Shown here one piece after another: positions 46,806 to 57,852 of a DNA stretch of 64,000 bases. This DNA comes from Aquila chrysaetos chrysaetos. Lineage: Eukaryota > Chordata > Aves > Accipitriformes > Accipitridae. Within the stretch, counting starts at the first letter, position 1. Each line of letters opens with the position of its first letter. The stretch spans positions 25,706,759-25,770,758 of the forward strand of contig NC_044012.1 of the NCBI RefSeq assembly GCF_900496995.4, in the 5' to 3' direction. Made by a program: the position numbers and the translations under genes. The notes beneath the pieces are model-generated. The model saw nothing but the letters and a program-made list of their open reading frames with translations. It was not told the origin of the DNA and searched no databases.

Positions 46806-47169
46806 AGCACGAGGAGCAAGCAGGAAGAAATGACCAGGAATGCTGAAGCAAAACCCGATGCAAGACTGAGCTCATGGCCATGGTTTTCAGATGCGATGTT
46901 AGACACCCACAACTCCACCTGAAGTTAATGGAGCTGTGAGTGGTTGGCAACTCCTAAAATCAGGCCTTTGCTTGTCTTATTCTTTGAATACTTCATACTT
47001 ATGATGAATCATATTTTTTTCTATTGCTGTAGATGGGACTTTATTGTCTCAGTTCACAGCAGCACTGAGAAAAGAAACCCAGGATGAAAAGACATATTAG
47101 CTGTTGTCTTACTGAATCCTAGAAATATGTACTTATACTTTGTGCTTTTTTATTCCACTTTTTGGTCTC

Positions 47170-47175
47170 ATTAAA
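47170..47175 (+). terminator. Gene B poly(A) signal
   Basis: ATTAAA in ctcattaaagttatgctgca, the conserved end phrase of this subfamily. Confidence 0.7.
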
Positions 47176-47189
47176 GTTATGCTGCATCA

Positions 47190-50100
47190 CAGTCCAAGTC
47201 TCCTGGTGTTTGTTTGAAAAACTTTTACCAGCTCACTTTTTGTAAAATTTCTTACTGTTCCTCCATTTTATTAATTGAAAACTACTTTTTCATGTTGACT
47301 AGAAGTAAGGGTTTAGCTGACGACCTCTATGCCAAGAAATCATTTTACAGCCAGGAAACGTTGGGAACAATGTATATATAAGGTAGAGGCTTTTGTAACA
47401 AGTAGAGGCCTTTTGTGGAAATAAACTAGATACATTGTAGCAAAGTGGATACTATATACAGAGTAGATACTTTGTCTACAAGTACTATAGATTTGCTACA
47501 TTTCCTTCCCTAAGTCTGGCTTTCATCAGAGGTAAGGCCATCCACTTAAACTACTTGTTATCAAGTTCCTCTTGTTCATCAGAAAGTGTTTCTGATGGCC
47601 ATTGTCTGAGCAAAGTGGGACCCCAAAGACAAAAGACCATAGGGAGTTTGGGGGGAATGCTCTAAGAGGAGACCTGCTCCCACTGCAAATTATATTGTGT
47701 ATTTTTTGTAATTAATGCCAACCTATCTAAGGCTACTTAAATGTAGATTTGTAACTCATGTTGTAAATAGAGCTCCTGGTGCTTCTGTGTGGATCTTCAT
47801 GGGCTGGTGCTGAAATAGTTGGGTTTAGCAGAGGTACTTGTGTACGCTCAGTGATCACAGGCATCTGTGGAGTTAAATGTCAGGCTGAATTTTCACCCCA
47901 CGCAAAAGTCTGTAATTTCAAAGTTTATTTTGAGTATGAAAACCCTTCTCTTCTTACCAGGATGGAAAGGCTTTAAATGAATGTGTGTTAGTCCTGGGTC
48001 TCCAGCTCCAAACAAGTAGGCTGTGATCTTTTCCTTCCTAAATGGCTAAAGGAAATAAATGTAAAATCAGGGACCTGGCATGTAATTGCAGCAAAATGCG
48101 GGTGAGTGATATCTCATGTGACCCTTGGCAGAAAGAAATCATGCCTTGTGAAACAGGTTTATACCAATGATTACAGGCAACCCCTTGCTCTGAGGTGATT
48201 GACTACAAGGACACATTCATCAGTCTTAGTGGCACCAAGACACCGGTCTGCAAGGACGGTGGATCTGAAACATAGGGCCATAGGTAAAAAAATACTAATT
48301 GTACCCTTACAATCTGAAATACAATTAAAATCTGCATTTGAAAAATGATTCAAACATATCTGAAAAATAACTAAAGCCCACCCATTTTGGGTGTGGTGTT
48401 TTGCAGAGGTTCTGGTGAGTAAATAATTTCTTCCCTCCAGCGTAAATTAGTTTTTGTTGTTATTTTCTTCTACTGTTCCCCATTGAATTCCAGCATAACA
48501 ACCACACTACACCTGGCTCTTTGCAGAAATACTCCACAGATCTGTATGCAGTAGTCAGTTACATTTATTTTTTTACAGAAAGGGAAATTGTAACATAAAT
48601 TGTTTGAGCTTATTAGACCACAGTAAGATGCAAACCCAAACCTCAAACTTTAGCCGTTTTAAAGTTCTTCATAACAGTTTTTGAATAACATTAACAATGA
48701 AAATAGCTATGTTAAAGTATGAACTTTGAGGACTACATATCTACCTATAATTGAATACCTTTGCCTTCAGGGGAGCTATTTGAGCAGCAGAACCTGATGT
48801 TGTGAAGCTCAAGTCAGACGCTCTACCTACACCAAACTCAGATTACACATACAGCATGTACTATTCAGCTGCCTGGGCTAAACAACAAATCCCAGCAAAT
48901 AATGAGTGGTGGGTTGCAATAGAAACAGGAATGCCATGCAGAGGCATCCTGTCTGACTGAACTAAACAACCTTAAGCTATAGGTACATCTTCTGTTTTAA
49001 GCAATAAGCCAGAAATTGCTAATACTGTGAGGGCATTAGCAGAGTTCACTCTCAGTGGCCTGGAACCAGGTGTGCTAGATTATTGTTCAAACTTCAAATG
49101 GCTGTGTAGGATATGAAGGCTGTTGCTAATGCTGTCAATAAGCACCTATTTTAGTACAATTAACTAAGAATGAGGTCTGAGATAAAAGCAAGGGCTATCA
49201 GAGCTGTTGTGAATGATGAGAAAAGGGAATGGCATAGGAGGGCTCTGAGTTACAAGAATTTTTACAGATTTGTTCAACTGCTCAAAGTCTTTGAGGCATC
49301 CATTTCTTTATGATGAGCTAATTAATTACAATTCAAAATTTCTTGTAGAGGGCACTCTTCTTACCAGGAAAACTTCCATTTTCTGTGTGTCTGTTTCTCC
49401 ATGCACAGATTTTGGGGTCACCTTTGTGTCTGGAGCCATTACATAGAAATTGTTGTGAGTAAGCTTCCAGCTCCATTTTGATTAACAATTTTTTTTTCAG
49501 ACATTTAGTCACTCACAGGTGTCTCAGGAGGATGTTCTTACACTAGGCAAGAAGTTTTAATTATAATCTGAGTATATAGGTCTGTCCATGATTATACAAA
49601 AAAAGCTGTGACCTTCTATTTCACTCACTTTAATTCATTTCAAAGATCAGGCCATAAAGTCATTCTGGCTGTACAATAAAGTGGCTGGAGTTAGAACAAT
49701 AATTATTGTAATTATTTTCAAAGAAGGCTGTAGACATCTCTGAATATGTTGCCAGATATTTTTTTTTTTAACTCATAGTCTGATTTTAGAAGTATTTTGT
49801 GTTTTCCAAGATAAGCTTGGATGAAAGAAGAATTTAAAAAAATGATGAAAATAATCTATGGATACTGCTATGCAAATTAATTCCTCAAATAGCTGCTAGG
49901 TACCAGCTGCTATAGAGGAAACTATTTTTGAAAAAGCCTGCTAATCCCTTGGAATATGGAGAAGTACTGAGGAATGGACAGGGAAGGGAAGCTAAATAAG
50001 GCTGGGGCAATTTCTTTGAGAATCTCCTTGAAATACAAGATAGCTTAAACCAAACCTTGAGCTATTTTTTAATTAAAAATAAAATAGTTGTAATTCCTGC

Positions 50101-51550
50101 AGCCAGGAACAATGACATAAATTTTAGAACCCAATGACTGACCTGCACTCCCAAATCTTAATAATATGTTATTACAGAAGTGATATGAGAATTCAAATAA
50201 TGTGATACTTTGCATGCCTAGCACTTTAATAAAAGCTTCTGATAAACTTTGAAGTTCTCAGGAACCTGTGACCAAGCCAAACAAGTTTCTGTTCCCAGGG
50301 GATCTTCACAAAGACACTCATAATTTAGAGATGATTTACATGCCTCAGTAGTTAAAGTGCTAGGAGAACAAAACCCTCAGTACTAATCTCTGTGTCTAGG
50401 ATTACTTATGTATTTTACCCCTTGACTATTTATCCTGTAAGCCCCACCTATAGATGAAGTTCAATTTCATTGGACAATCCAAAGACTGCTGTAAAGTGAC
50501 AGAAAAATGGACTGCAAGTGAAGAAATTATTGACACTTGATATACTTTTGACTCTTCTCCAACTGGCTACCATTAGTCTATAACACATCTGTACCAGACA
50601 CTGCAGGGACAGGAAAGGAAGTCTTGTTGTATGTGACTTCTTCTGCCTCCACAGCCGAGTTTTGCAAAACCTTATCTTTGCAGAACTCTTCCTTGAGAAC
50701 AAAAGTCACCAAGCAATGCAACATATTTATACATGTGGAGGTTAACCTAAAAAACAGTTGCTGATGTTTTGAGGTCCAAGATAAGAATAAAAGTGGATTT
50801 GTGGTTTCTTTAGATAAAGAGGTCCTAAGAGATCAGGCCCAGAATTAGAGACAGCCAGGAAAGATCCTGTATTAATAAGATTTGTCCTTCAGACTTCCAC
50901 AGAAGTGCTATCATTTGATATTATCTTTTTAGACTGGACTTCTAATATTCTTTTTTTTTTGTTTCTTCTTCCATGTCAAAGAAGCAGTATCTTAAGTGTT
51001 TTTCTAGTTATATCTTGGCCTTTGTACACAGCCATAACACTTTTCAGTTCCTCCCAACTCTCACAGGGTTCTTCAGTGTCCTTCCCTTTTAACAGTATTT
51101 GTGCTTTTTCTCTCATTTTGGGGCTGGAGTTAGGTGAAAATTGTGTGTGCATTCCTGGCCATTTTCTGAAAAAATCAGTCTCTCTTCTCTTTTCCTTAAA
51201 AGCAGCTTGAATGCCCAAACTACAAGTGCTCATGGATTGCCTACAAAAATCTGAAATTCTTCATGATTTCCAACAGCATTTACCTTGCAGAAGAGGGTGC
51301 AAGGGACTGCATTATGTAAATTATGCTTAATCTCCTTTAATGACACCAGGCAGATCCAAAAGGGTTTTGAAGGCAGAATAAATTCTTCTGAATTAATCAC
51401 TCCAGTGTTCCCAGAAATTAAGTTGGCCCAGAATATTTTAAGATGAAAGAAACTTGTGGTCAGATATACATGCCACAAGATAAGGAAGTGAAGCAGTAAT
51501 AAACACAAATACTGAGGCAAAAACCCATGTAATCAGTAGTGGCTCATAAA
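47190..51550. other. AT-rich upstream region of gene C
   Basis: No gene is recognised. It holds the ordered blocks of the duplicated unit: cacaggtgtctcaggaggat near 49515, tgcaaattaattcctcaaat near 49872 and the noncoding block at 50165-50400. Confidence 0.5.
50165..50400. repeat. Keratin-cluster noncoding block upstream of C
   Basis: Contains tactttgcatgcctagcact near 50207, aaactttgaagttctc near 50243, cacaaagacactcataattt near 50308 and a trailing tactaatctctgtg. It lies 1.4 kb before the gene C TATA box. Confidence 0.6.
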
Positions 51551-51556
51551 TAATTT

Positions 51557-51669
51557 CATGCACAAAGAATGTCCCAAGTTGCTGGGCAACTTGGGACTCA
51601 GTATAAAAACCTGCACAACTCAAGGCTCTTCCATCCATTTCTCTTGCCGCCTTTGCCTTGGTGAATAAG
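51557..51669 (+). promoter_or_regulatory. Gene C promoter and noncoding exon 1
   Basis: CATGCACAAAGAATGTC starts at 51557, TATAAAAA is at 51602-51609, and exon 1 ends at 51669 with donor gaataag/GTAAGT. Between the two elements lies a perfect 10-base inverted repeat (arms 51573-51582 and 51586-51595) that is not seen in the sister promoters. Confidence 0.85.
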
Positions 51670-53007
51670 GTAAGTATGAACCCACCTATTCTCTCTTTAT
51701 ATGTTGAACTGTTGCCTTGATGACTTTGTAGCTTTTCCTCACTAATGTTGTAGTACATTCAGCTTTTTTCTCTGAGGGACAAAGGGGTTTTCATATGGAA
51801 GGGGAAGTTTTCTGTTGGTGGTCAGTTATAAAAAATCATTGAATGGGGCAATTAGCCACAAGTTAGCCAGTTAGGTCTATTTATTCAACTTTGGGATCCA
51901 AACAAGTTTTCAGGTCCTGCAGCTGAACATAAAATACCTGTAGTGAATTCTTGGGTCTGTTCAGAGTAGTGTGCTGGCCTGTGGAATATTCAGCTAAGGC
52001 CAGAAGATTGGAAGAACACAAGGATACTGGCCAATACTGGCAGTCCTGGGTCACTAGCTCTCCACATAGAATGCAATCATCAGTCCATGCCTGCCTGCCT
52101 TTGAAACTCAATTTGTAGTTCTTCTGCAGGCAAGGACTGACTTTCAGCCAGTTGCTTCTCCATCCTCCAAGCAACTGTGGACAGATTTGCATTGTAGCTT
52201 CTGAGATCTGATGATGATGATTTTAATATTAATAGCAATACACAAAAATAGAAGTGTTCCTGAATTCAGCTACCTGTCCTTCCATTTCTTATTAAACAGA
52301 TTTTAAGTGCTTAAGCTTCTATTTTCCACTTACTAAAACTGGGAGACGGGACCTCCGAGATGGAACATGCGTGAGAGGAAGCAATAGGAATGAAATCAGA
52401 AAGGTTATTTGCTGTATTAGCATTAGGTAGGACATTTGTCATCATTGACTGTTTAGCAAAGAGGCAAGCCTTGTTTCAGGAATAACAACCTAAGTCTTAC
52501 CTGTTCCAGCAGAGCACCTTCATCTGAAGGCTACAGAGTCAACCTCCATTTCTCTAGGACATACAAAGCCCTAATAGTTTTCATGTGTGCAGCCACAGCT
52601 GCAAAGCAAAGTGTTGAAACTGCCTTTTCCTAGGGTAGTGTTATGACCATGTGGTTAGGGCACCCTCTGCAACATGAATGAAGAGGCTTTCAGCACCAGC
52701 ATGTACCCTGGTTCCTGGGTGAGTTGAATAACCACAGAGGCTTCAAGGTAACTTACCAACTGAGATGCACCAGTGCTGCCTTCCCTAGCAATCTCCTTAA
52801 GGAAAATGCAAGATCAACCCTGTTTTCAAAGTACTTCCTCTGGATCTGGTGAAAAATGCCATCTTTCTCCCCATGGAACCTCTTGTTAGTTTGTTATACA
52901 CTCCTCTTATCAGAGAATTTCAGGTGTACTAATAGAGTTTTATTTAAATTCTTGTATTGCATTTATTTCTTTTTTTTGTGTTTCAGATTTACCTCCACCC
53001 CACAGAC

Positions 53008-53358
53008 ATGTCTTGCTACGACTTGTGTCCTCCCACCCCCTGTGGCCCAACCCCACTGGCAAACAGCTGCAATGAGCCCTGTGTCAGGCAGTGCCAGGAC
53101 TCAACAGTGGTGATCCAGCCCTCTCCCGTGGTGGTGACCCTGCCCGGACCCATCCTCAGCTCCTTCCCCCAGAACACCGCTGTGGGATCCTCAGCATCCG
53201 CGGCTGTTGGGAGTGCGCTTAGTGCTGGGGGAGTGCCCATCTCCTCTGGCAGCTCCTTAGGATTTGGAAGCTCTGGCTATCCAGGCCTGGGCAGTGGGTA
53301 CAGCCGGCCCTACCGTCGCTACAACACCTACCGCAGTGGCTTCTATGGGCCGTGCTAA
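53008..53358 (+). CDS. Feather-like keratin gene C (116 residues)
   Basis: Intact beta-keratin. It starts [20 protein letters not shown], has cysteines at 3, 7, 12, 21, 25 and 29, the beta core at about 33-67, and a Gly/Ser/Tyr-rich tail ([20 protein letters not shown]) ending FYGPC. It is 18 residues longer than the array proteins because of this tail, which places it with feather-like or scale-like members; the exact subfamily is inferred. The start follows the acceptor (tgtgtttcag, ending 52986) by 21 bases. Exon 2 shares its central and 3' parts with gene B nearly without difference. It is the clearest functional member of the older group. Intron 51670-52986. Confidence 0.92.
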   Translation: MSCYDLCPPTPCGPTPLANSCNEPCVRQCQDSTVVIQPSPVVVTLPGPILSSFPQNTAVGSSASAAVGSALSAGGVPISSGSSLGFGSSGYPGLGSGYSRPYRRYNTYRSGFYGPC

Positions 53359-53792
53359 AGCATGAGGAGCAAGCAGGAAGAAATGACCAGGAATGCTGAA
53401 GCAAAACCCGATGCAAGACTGAGCTCATGGCCATGGTTTTCAGATGCGATGTTAAACACCCTCAACTTGAAGTTAATGGAGCTGTGGGTGCTTGGCATCT
53501 CCTAAAAGCAGGTCTTTGCTTGTCTTACTTTTGTTATGCTTTGCTTTATATTTCTGATCAAATGTCTTGTTTTCTTATGCTTTTTTTGTATTTGACAATG
53601 ACTAGGTAAAATATGTAATTATTAGAAATCGTTCTGCATAACTGAATTAGTACAGTCCACTTAAATAATGAAGAAGGAAGATCTCATTTGCTGAGTGTGT
53701 CATTGTGAGAGGGATGAGTGGGTACTGTCCTTAGTGGACCATGGAAATGTATTCCTTACTCTTTACATTGCTTCCTTCCATTCCTCAGCCTC

Positions 53793-53798
53793 ATTAAA
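53793..53798 (+). terminator. Gene C poly(A) signal
   Basis: ATTAAA in cctcattaaatttgtgctgc, 435 bases after the stop codon. Confidence 0.7.
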
Positions 53799-53809
53799 TT
53801 TGTGCTGCA

Positions 53810-55400
53810 TCATATTCCGAGTCTGCCTGTACTTCTTTCTTCTCCCAGCCCCTTTTCCAGCTTGTGTGTGGGGAAACAGGTCCCTCTGCAAGTCATTAGT
53901 TCCAGCAAACACTGTGCAAATAACTTCATGCTAATTGCCAAAGAAGAATGAGTCAGATTTCAGTTGTGGAAAAGTTTTTCTTTTGTCTATGCATAGTAAA
54001 TTCAGCCTGAGACAGTTTATCAAAGGCTAGGAAGAGATGATGTTCACCTGCAATGGGTGTGTCTCCTGTTGTTCAATAAGCAAGAAATCTTAAAGTAAGG
54101 GAGCTGCTTCTGTTTACACTTTAAAGACCCTTTACCTACTGTACCATGAAGATGGAAAAAGGCCCTTTAACTGTTTTAATATTCCACTTTTATGAGAAAA
54201 TGATTGTTTTGAGATGGATGTCTTTGAAGAGGGATGAGAATGGGGCAATAAGCTTATTTGAGAAGGGGCATTAACTCCCCTTCAATGAGAAGTGGAATAG
54301 CCTAATTTCAGGGAAAAGCTTACTGAGAGGAATACTGTTTCTCCTTATCCTGTAGATATAATAGACAAGAGTTTCTTTGTAGAAAAGAGGACAGAGGGAT
54401 GCAGCAGGAAAATCTACAGGGGCATGAGGAACACTAGAAATTATAGGGATAAACCTTTTTCTGAAGCGCTGCCTCCACTCATCTGTTCTCAGCTTGCTGC
54501 ACAAATAGGATATATGTTCTATTACCTGGGCAACCTGGAAAAAGATTGTGGCTTTCTCTACCCTATCTGTGATACTTAGGAAGACTGCTTTAAAAGAAGG
54601 GAGAGATTATGCTTTTCCTGAGCACAGCTGAGCTTGCTCAGGGCAGAGGTTGTGGGAGAGAGGCAGCAAGCTGGTGAACCCCTTTGAGTGCAGCCCAGAG
54701 CTTTCTGATGGGTGCAGCATCTCTTGGCAGCTGAGATCAGGCCCTGGTAAGTCTCAGAAGGGAGGAAGAGAAGGCAATGTGGTGTTTTTACAAGGGAATT
54801 GGCCTTTGAAATTTGCTGGCCTGGGAAGCATGTCTGGAAGAAAGAGATTAAAAGATTTTACTAAACCTTTCTTAGTGTGTCTTTATAAACTGACTCCTAT
54901 CTGTTGCGTCTAGTAGATCTGAACTTCATTGGGCATTGCTTTGTTCTAGCTTGATCATCTGTGTTATAATAAGGGTGGTGTTTAGAGACTGGGAGCTTTG
55001 TCCCTGAAGGAAGAAGGTTTGAAAAGCTCTACCTAAAGGCTCTGGATGATTCAATGTCCTGTCAGGCCATACAACTCACAGCCTGCTATCTGTGAAATTT
55101 CTTGCTTGGAGTCCTTGTCTGTGTCTGTACGGACTGATGTTGAACTGTATTTAAAGCCAGGGAAAGATGTTGACAAACTTATATTGACTACAGTCATTAG
55201 TGGAGCTAAATTAAAGGAGGTACATCAGTTCTGTGAAAGAATTAATAATTTTAAGGAGTAGGTTTTCTTAATAAACAACAGAAAAGAATGGAAAGTTAGT
55301 AGTTTGATATTATAATACAGCAGAAGGTTGGTCTGAATTAAATGTGTAATATATTTTTTTGCCATCTCAGCTGAAGCTATTGCTTGATCTGTATTAGCTT
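53810..55400. other. AT-rich stretch between gene C and the LTRs
   Basis: No gene, exon or named repeat is recognised. Open frames are short and have no family resemblance. Confidence 0.5.
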
Positions 55401-55402
55401 TG

Positions 55403-56534
55403 TGTGGTAAGGTTTTGGTAGCGGGGGGGGTTACAGGGGTGGTTTCTGTAAGAAGCTGCTGGAAGCTTCCCATGTGTCTGACAGAGCCAATACCAGCCAG
55501 CTCTGAGACGGACCCATCACCGGCCAAGGCCGAGCCAATCAGTGATAGTGGTAACGCCTCTGTGATAACATTTTTAAGAAGAAAAAAAAGTTGCGGGACA
55601 GACAGAAATGGCAGCCGGAGAGAGAGTGAGAACATGTAAGAGAAACAACTATGCAGACACCAAGGTCAGTGAAGAAGGAGGGGGAGAAGGTGCTCCAGGT
55701 GCCAGAGCAGAGATTCCCCTGCAGCCCATGGTGAAGACCATGGTGAGTCAGGTTGGCCCCCTGCAGCCCATGGAGGTCCACAGTGGAGCAGATATTCACC
55801 TGCAGCCCGTGGAGGACCCCATGCCGGAGCAGGTGGGTGCCCAAAGGAGGCTGTGACCCCATGGGAAGCTCACACTGGAGCAGGCTCCTGGCAGGACCTG
55901 TGGATCTGTGGAGAGAGGAGCCCACAGAGCAGGTTTTCTGGCAGGACTTGTGACCCGCTGGGGGACCCATGCTGGAGCAGTGTGCTCCTGAAGGACTGCA
56001 TGCCGTGGAAGGGACCCATGCTGGAGCAGTTCGTGAAGAACTGCAGCCCATGGGAAGGACCCATGTTGGAGAAGTTCATGGAGGACTGTGTCCCGTGGGA
56101 GGGACCCCATGCTGGAGCAGGGGAAGAGTGTGATGAGTCCTGCCCCTGAGGAGGATGAAGCGACAGAAATAACGTGTGATGAACTGACTGTAAACCCCAT
56201 TCCCCATCCCCCTGCGCTGCTGGGGCGGGGGGCTGGTAGAGAATCCAGGAGTGAAGTTGTGCCTGGGAAGAAGGGAGGAGTGGAGGGAAGGTGTTCTGAG
56301 AATTGGTTTTATTTCTCATTACCCTGCTCTGGTTGATTTGTAATAAATTGAGTTAATTTTCCCCAACCTGAGTCTGTTTTGCCCCTGATAGTAATTGGTG
56401 AGTGATCTCTCCTGTCCTTATCTCAACCCACAAGCCCTTTGTAATATTTTCTCTTCCCTGTCCAGCTGAGGAGGGGGGAGTGATAGAACAGCTTTGGTGG
56501 GCACCTGGCATCCAGCCAGGGTCAACCCACCACA
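55403..56534 (+). mobile_element. LTR of an avian endogenous retrovirus-like element (solo)
   Basis: A fossil LTR of about 1.1 kb with short inverted ends TGTGGT and ACCACA. It contains an internal run of imperfect repeats of about 20 bases around 55730-56120 (variants of gggacccatgctggagcag) and an AATAAA at 56342-56347. No internal retroviral genes are present, so it is a solitary LTR. I see no clear target-site duplication. The family and age are not certain; it resembles LTRs known from several bird genomes. Confidence 0.7.
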
Positions 56535-57256
56535 GATCAAAGAGGATGCATTCTAAAGGAGTCATCATTCATTTGCCATTGTTGCAAAATAGCTTTCTCT
56601 TATGGACATCAATCTGCATATCTAACACAGCAGAGAAGTTCCAATTCCACAGTATCAATATGGCTGGAAAGAGTTACGGCTGAGGCACTACAGTGAAGGT
56701 TTCTTTAACATATTCAGGTGGATGGATGATGACATTTCTCATGACAAAGTACATTTTCCTACTCTTGCAATCCCCTTCTGCAATTCTCTGTTAAGCTTTC
56801 TCCTAATCAACTGCACCAAACCTCTCCACAGAGGTAACCCCTGTTGTGGAGGTGATTCTTTAAGTGATCCAAACCCCTCTTCTCTCTCTCTCATGCCCCC
56901 CCGTGTATGCATGTACACTCTTTCCAAAGTTGGGATCTTTCCTTCAAGCATTCACAAATTGTAGCAGAAAAGTCTGGTATGGAGCTCACTTTTTCAAAAC
57001 AAAAAGCAAAAACAGTCCTCAAGCATCATTTCCCCCCTTCATTCCTGTCCCAGACTGCCTTCTTTAGGTTAAAATTTATTATAGCAACAAGTATAGCACA
57101 GTCCCAAAGTAAAAGGTTTCTCTGTTTGGTTTTGTAGTTAATCAGAAAGTGTTTTATTCACTGCTGGAGAATATGAGCTAGATTACCATGTTACAGAGAA
57201 AATTTTCTAGGCAAGACAAGCTCAGGCACTGCCTCTCAAGTTGTTACTGTGTTTGC
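56535..57256. other. Sequence between the two LTRs
   Basis: AT-rich, no gene recognised and no retroviral domains seen. It is host flank between two independent LTR insertions rather than an internal region, since the two LTRs are unlike each other. Confidence 0.5.
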
Positions 57257-57261
57257 TTTGG

Positions 57262-57847
57262 TGTCCTGGTTTTGGCTGGGATAGAGTTAATTTTCTTTCT
57301 AGTAGCTGTTATATTGCTATGTTTTGGGTTCAGTATGAGAAGAATAACACACTGATGTTTTCAGTTGTTGCTAAGTAATGCTTAGACTAAGTCAAGGATT
57401 TTTCAGCTTCTCAGGCCCAGCCAGCAAGAAGGCTGGAGGGGCACAAGAAGTTGGGAGGGGACACAGCCGGGACAGCTGACCCAAACTGGCCAAAGGGATA
57501 TTCCATACCACATGACATCATGCCCAGTATATAAACTGGGGGGAGTTGGCCTGGGGGGGGATCACTGCTTGGGAACTTACTGGGCATCAGTCAGTGGGTG
57601 GTGAGCAATTGCATTGTGCATCATTTGCTTTGTAAGTTCCAATTGTTTTATTATTCTTGTCATTTTATTATTGTTATTATTATCATCATTAGTTTCTTCC
57701 TTTCTGTTCTAATAAACTGTTCTTATCTCAACCCATGAGTTTTACCATATTTTTTTCCCTGATTCTCTCCCCCATCCCACTGGGTGGGGGGGAACTGAGT
57801 GAGCGTCTGCGTGATGCTTGGTTGCTGGTTGGGGTTAAACCATGACA
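57262..57847 (+). mobile_element. Solo LTR of an avian endogenous retrovirus with target-site duplication
   Basis: A fossil 586-base LTR running from TGTCCTGG to CATGACA and flanked on both sides by the 5-base duplication tttgg (57257-57261 and 57848-57852). It has a TATATAAA at 57528-57535 and AATAAA at 57711-57716, the usual order of LTR promoter and poly(A) signals. No internal genes are present. A 5-base duplication fits class III (ERVL-like) elements, though this alone does not settle the class. The intact duplication suggests a fairly recent insertion. Confidence 0.85.
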
Positions 57848-57852
57848 TTTGG

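Noticed and set aside
56535-57256. Internal region of a provirus between the two LTRs
   Set aside because: The two LTRs differ in sequence and length, the second has its own target duplication, and the DNA between shows no retroviral domains.
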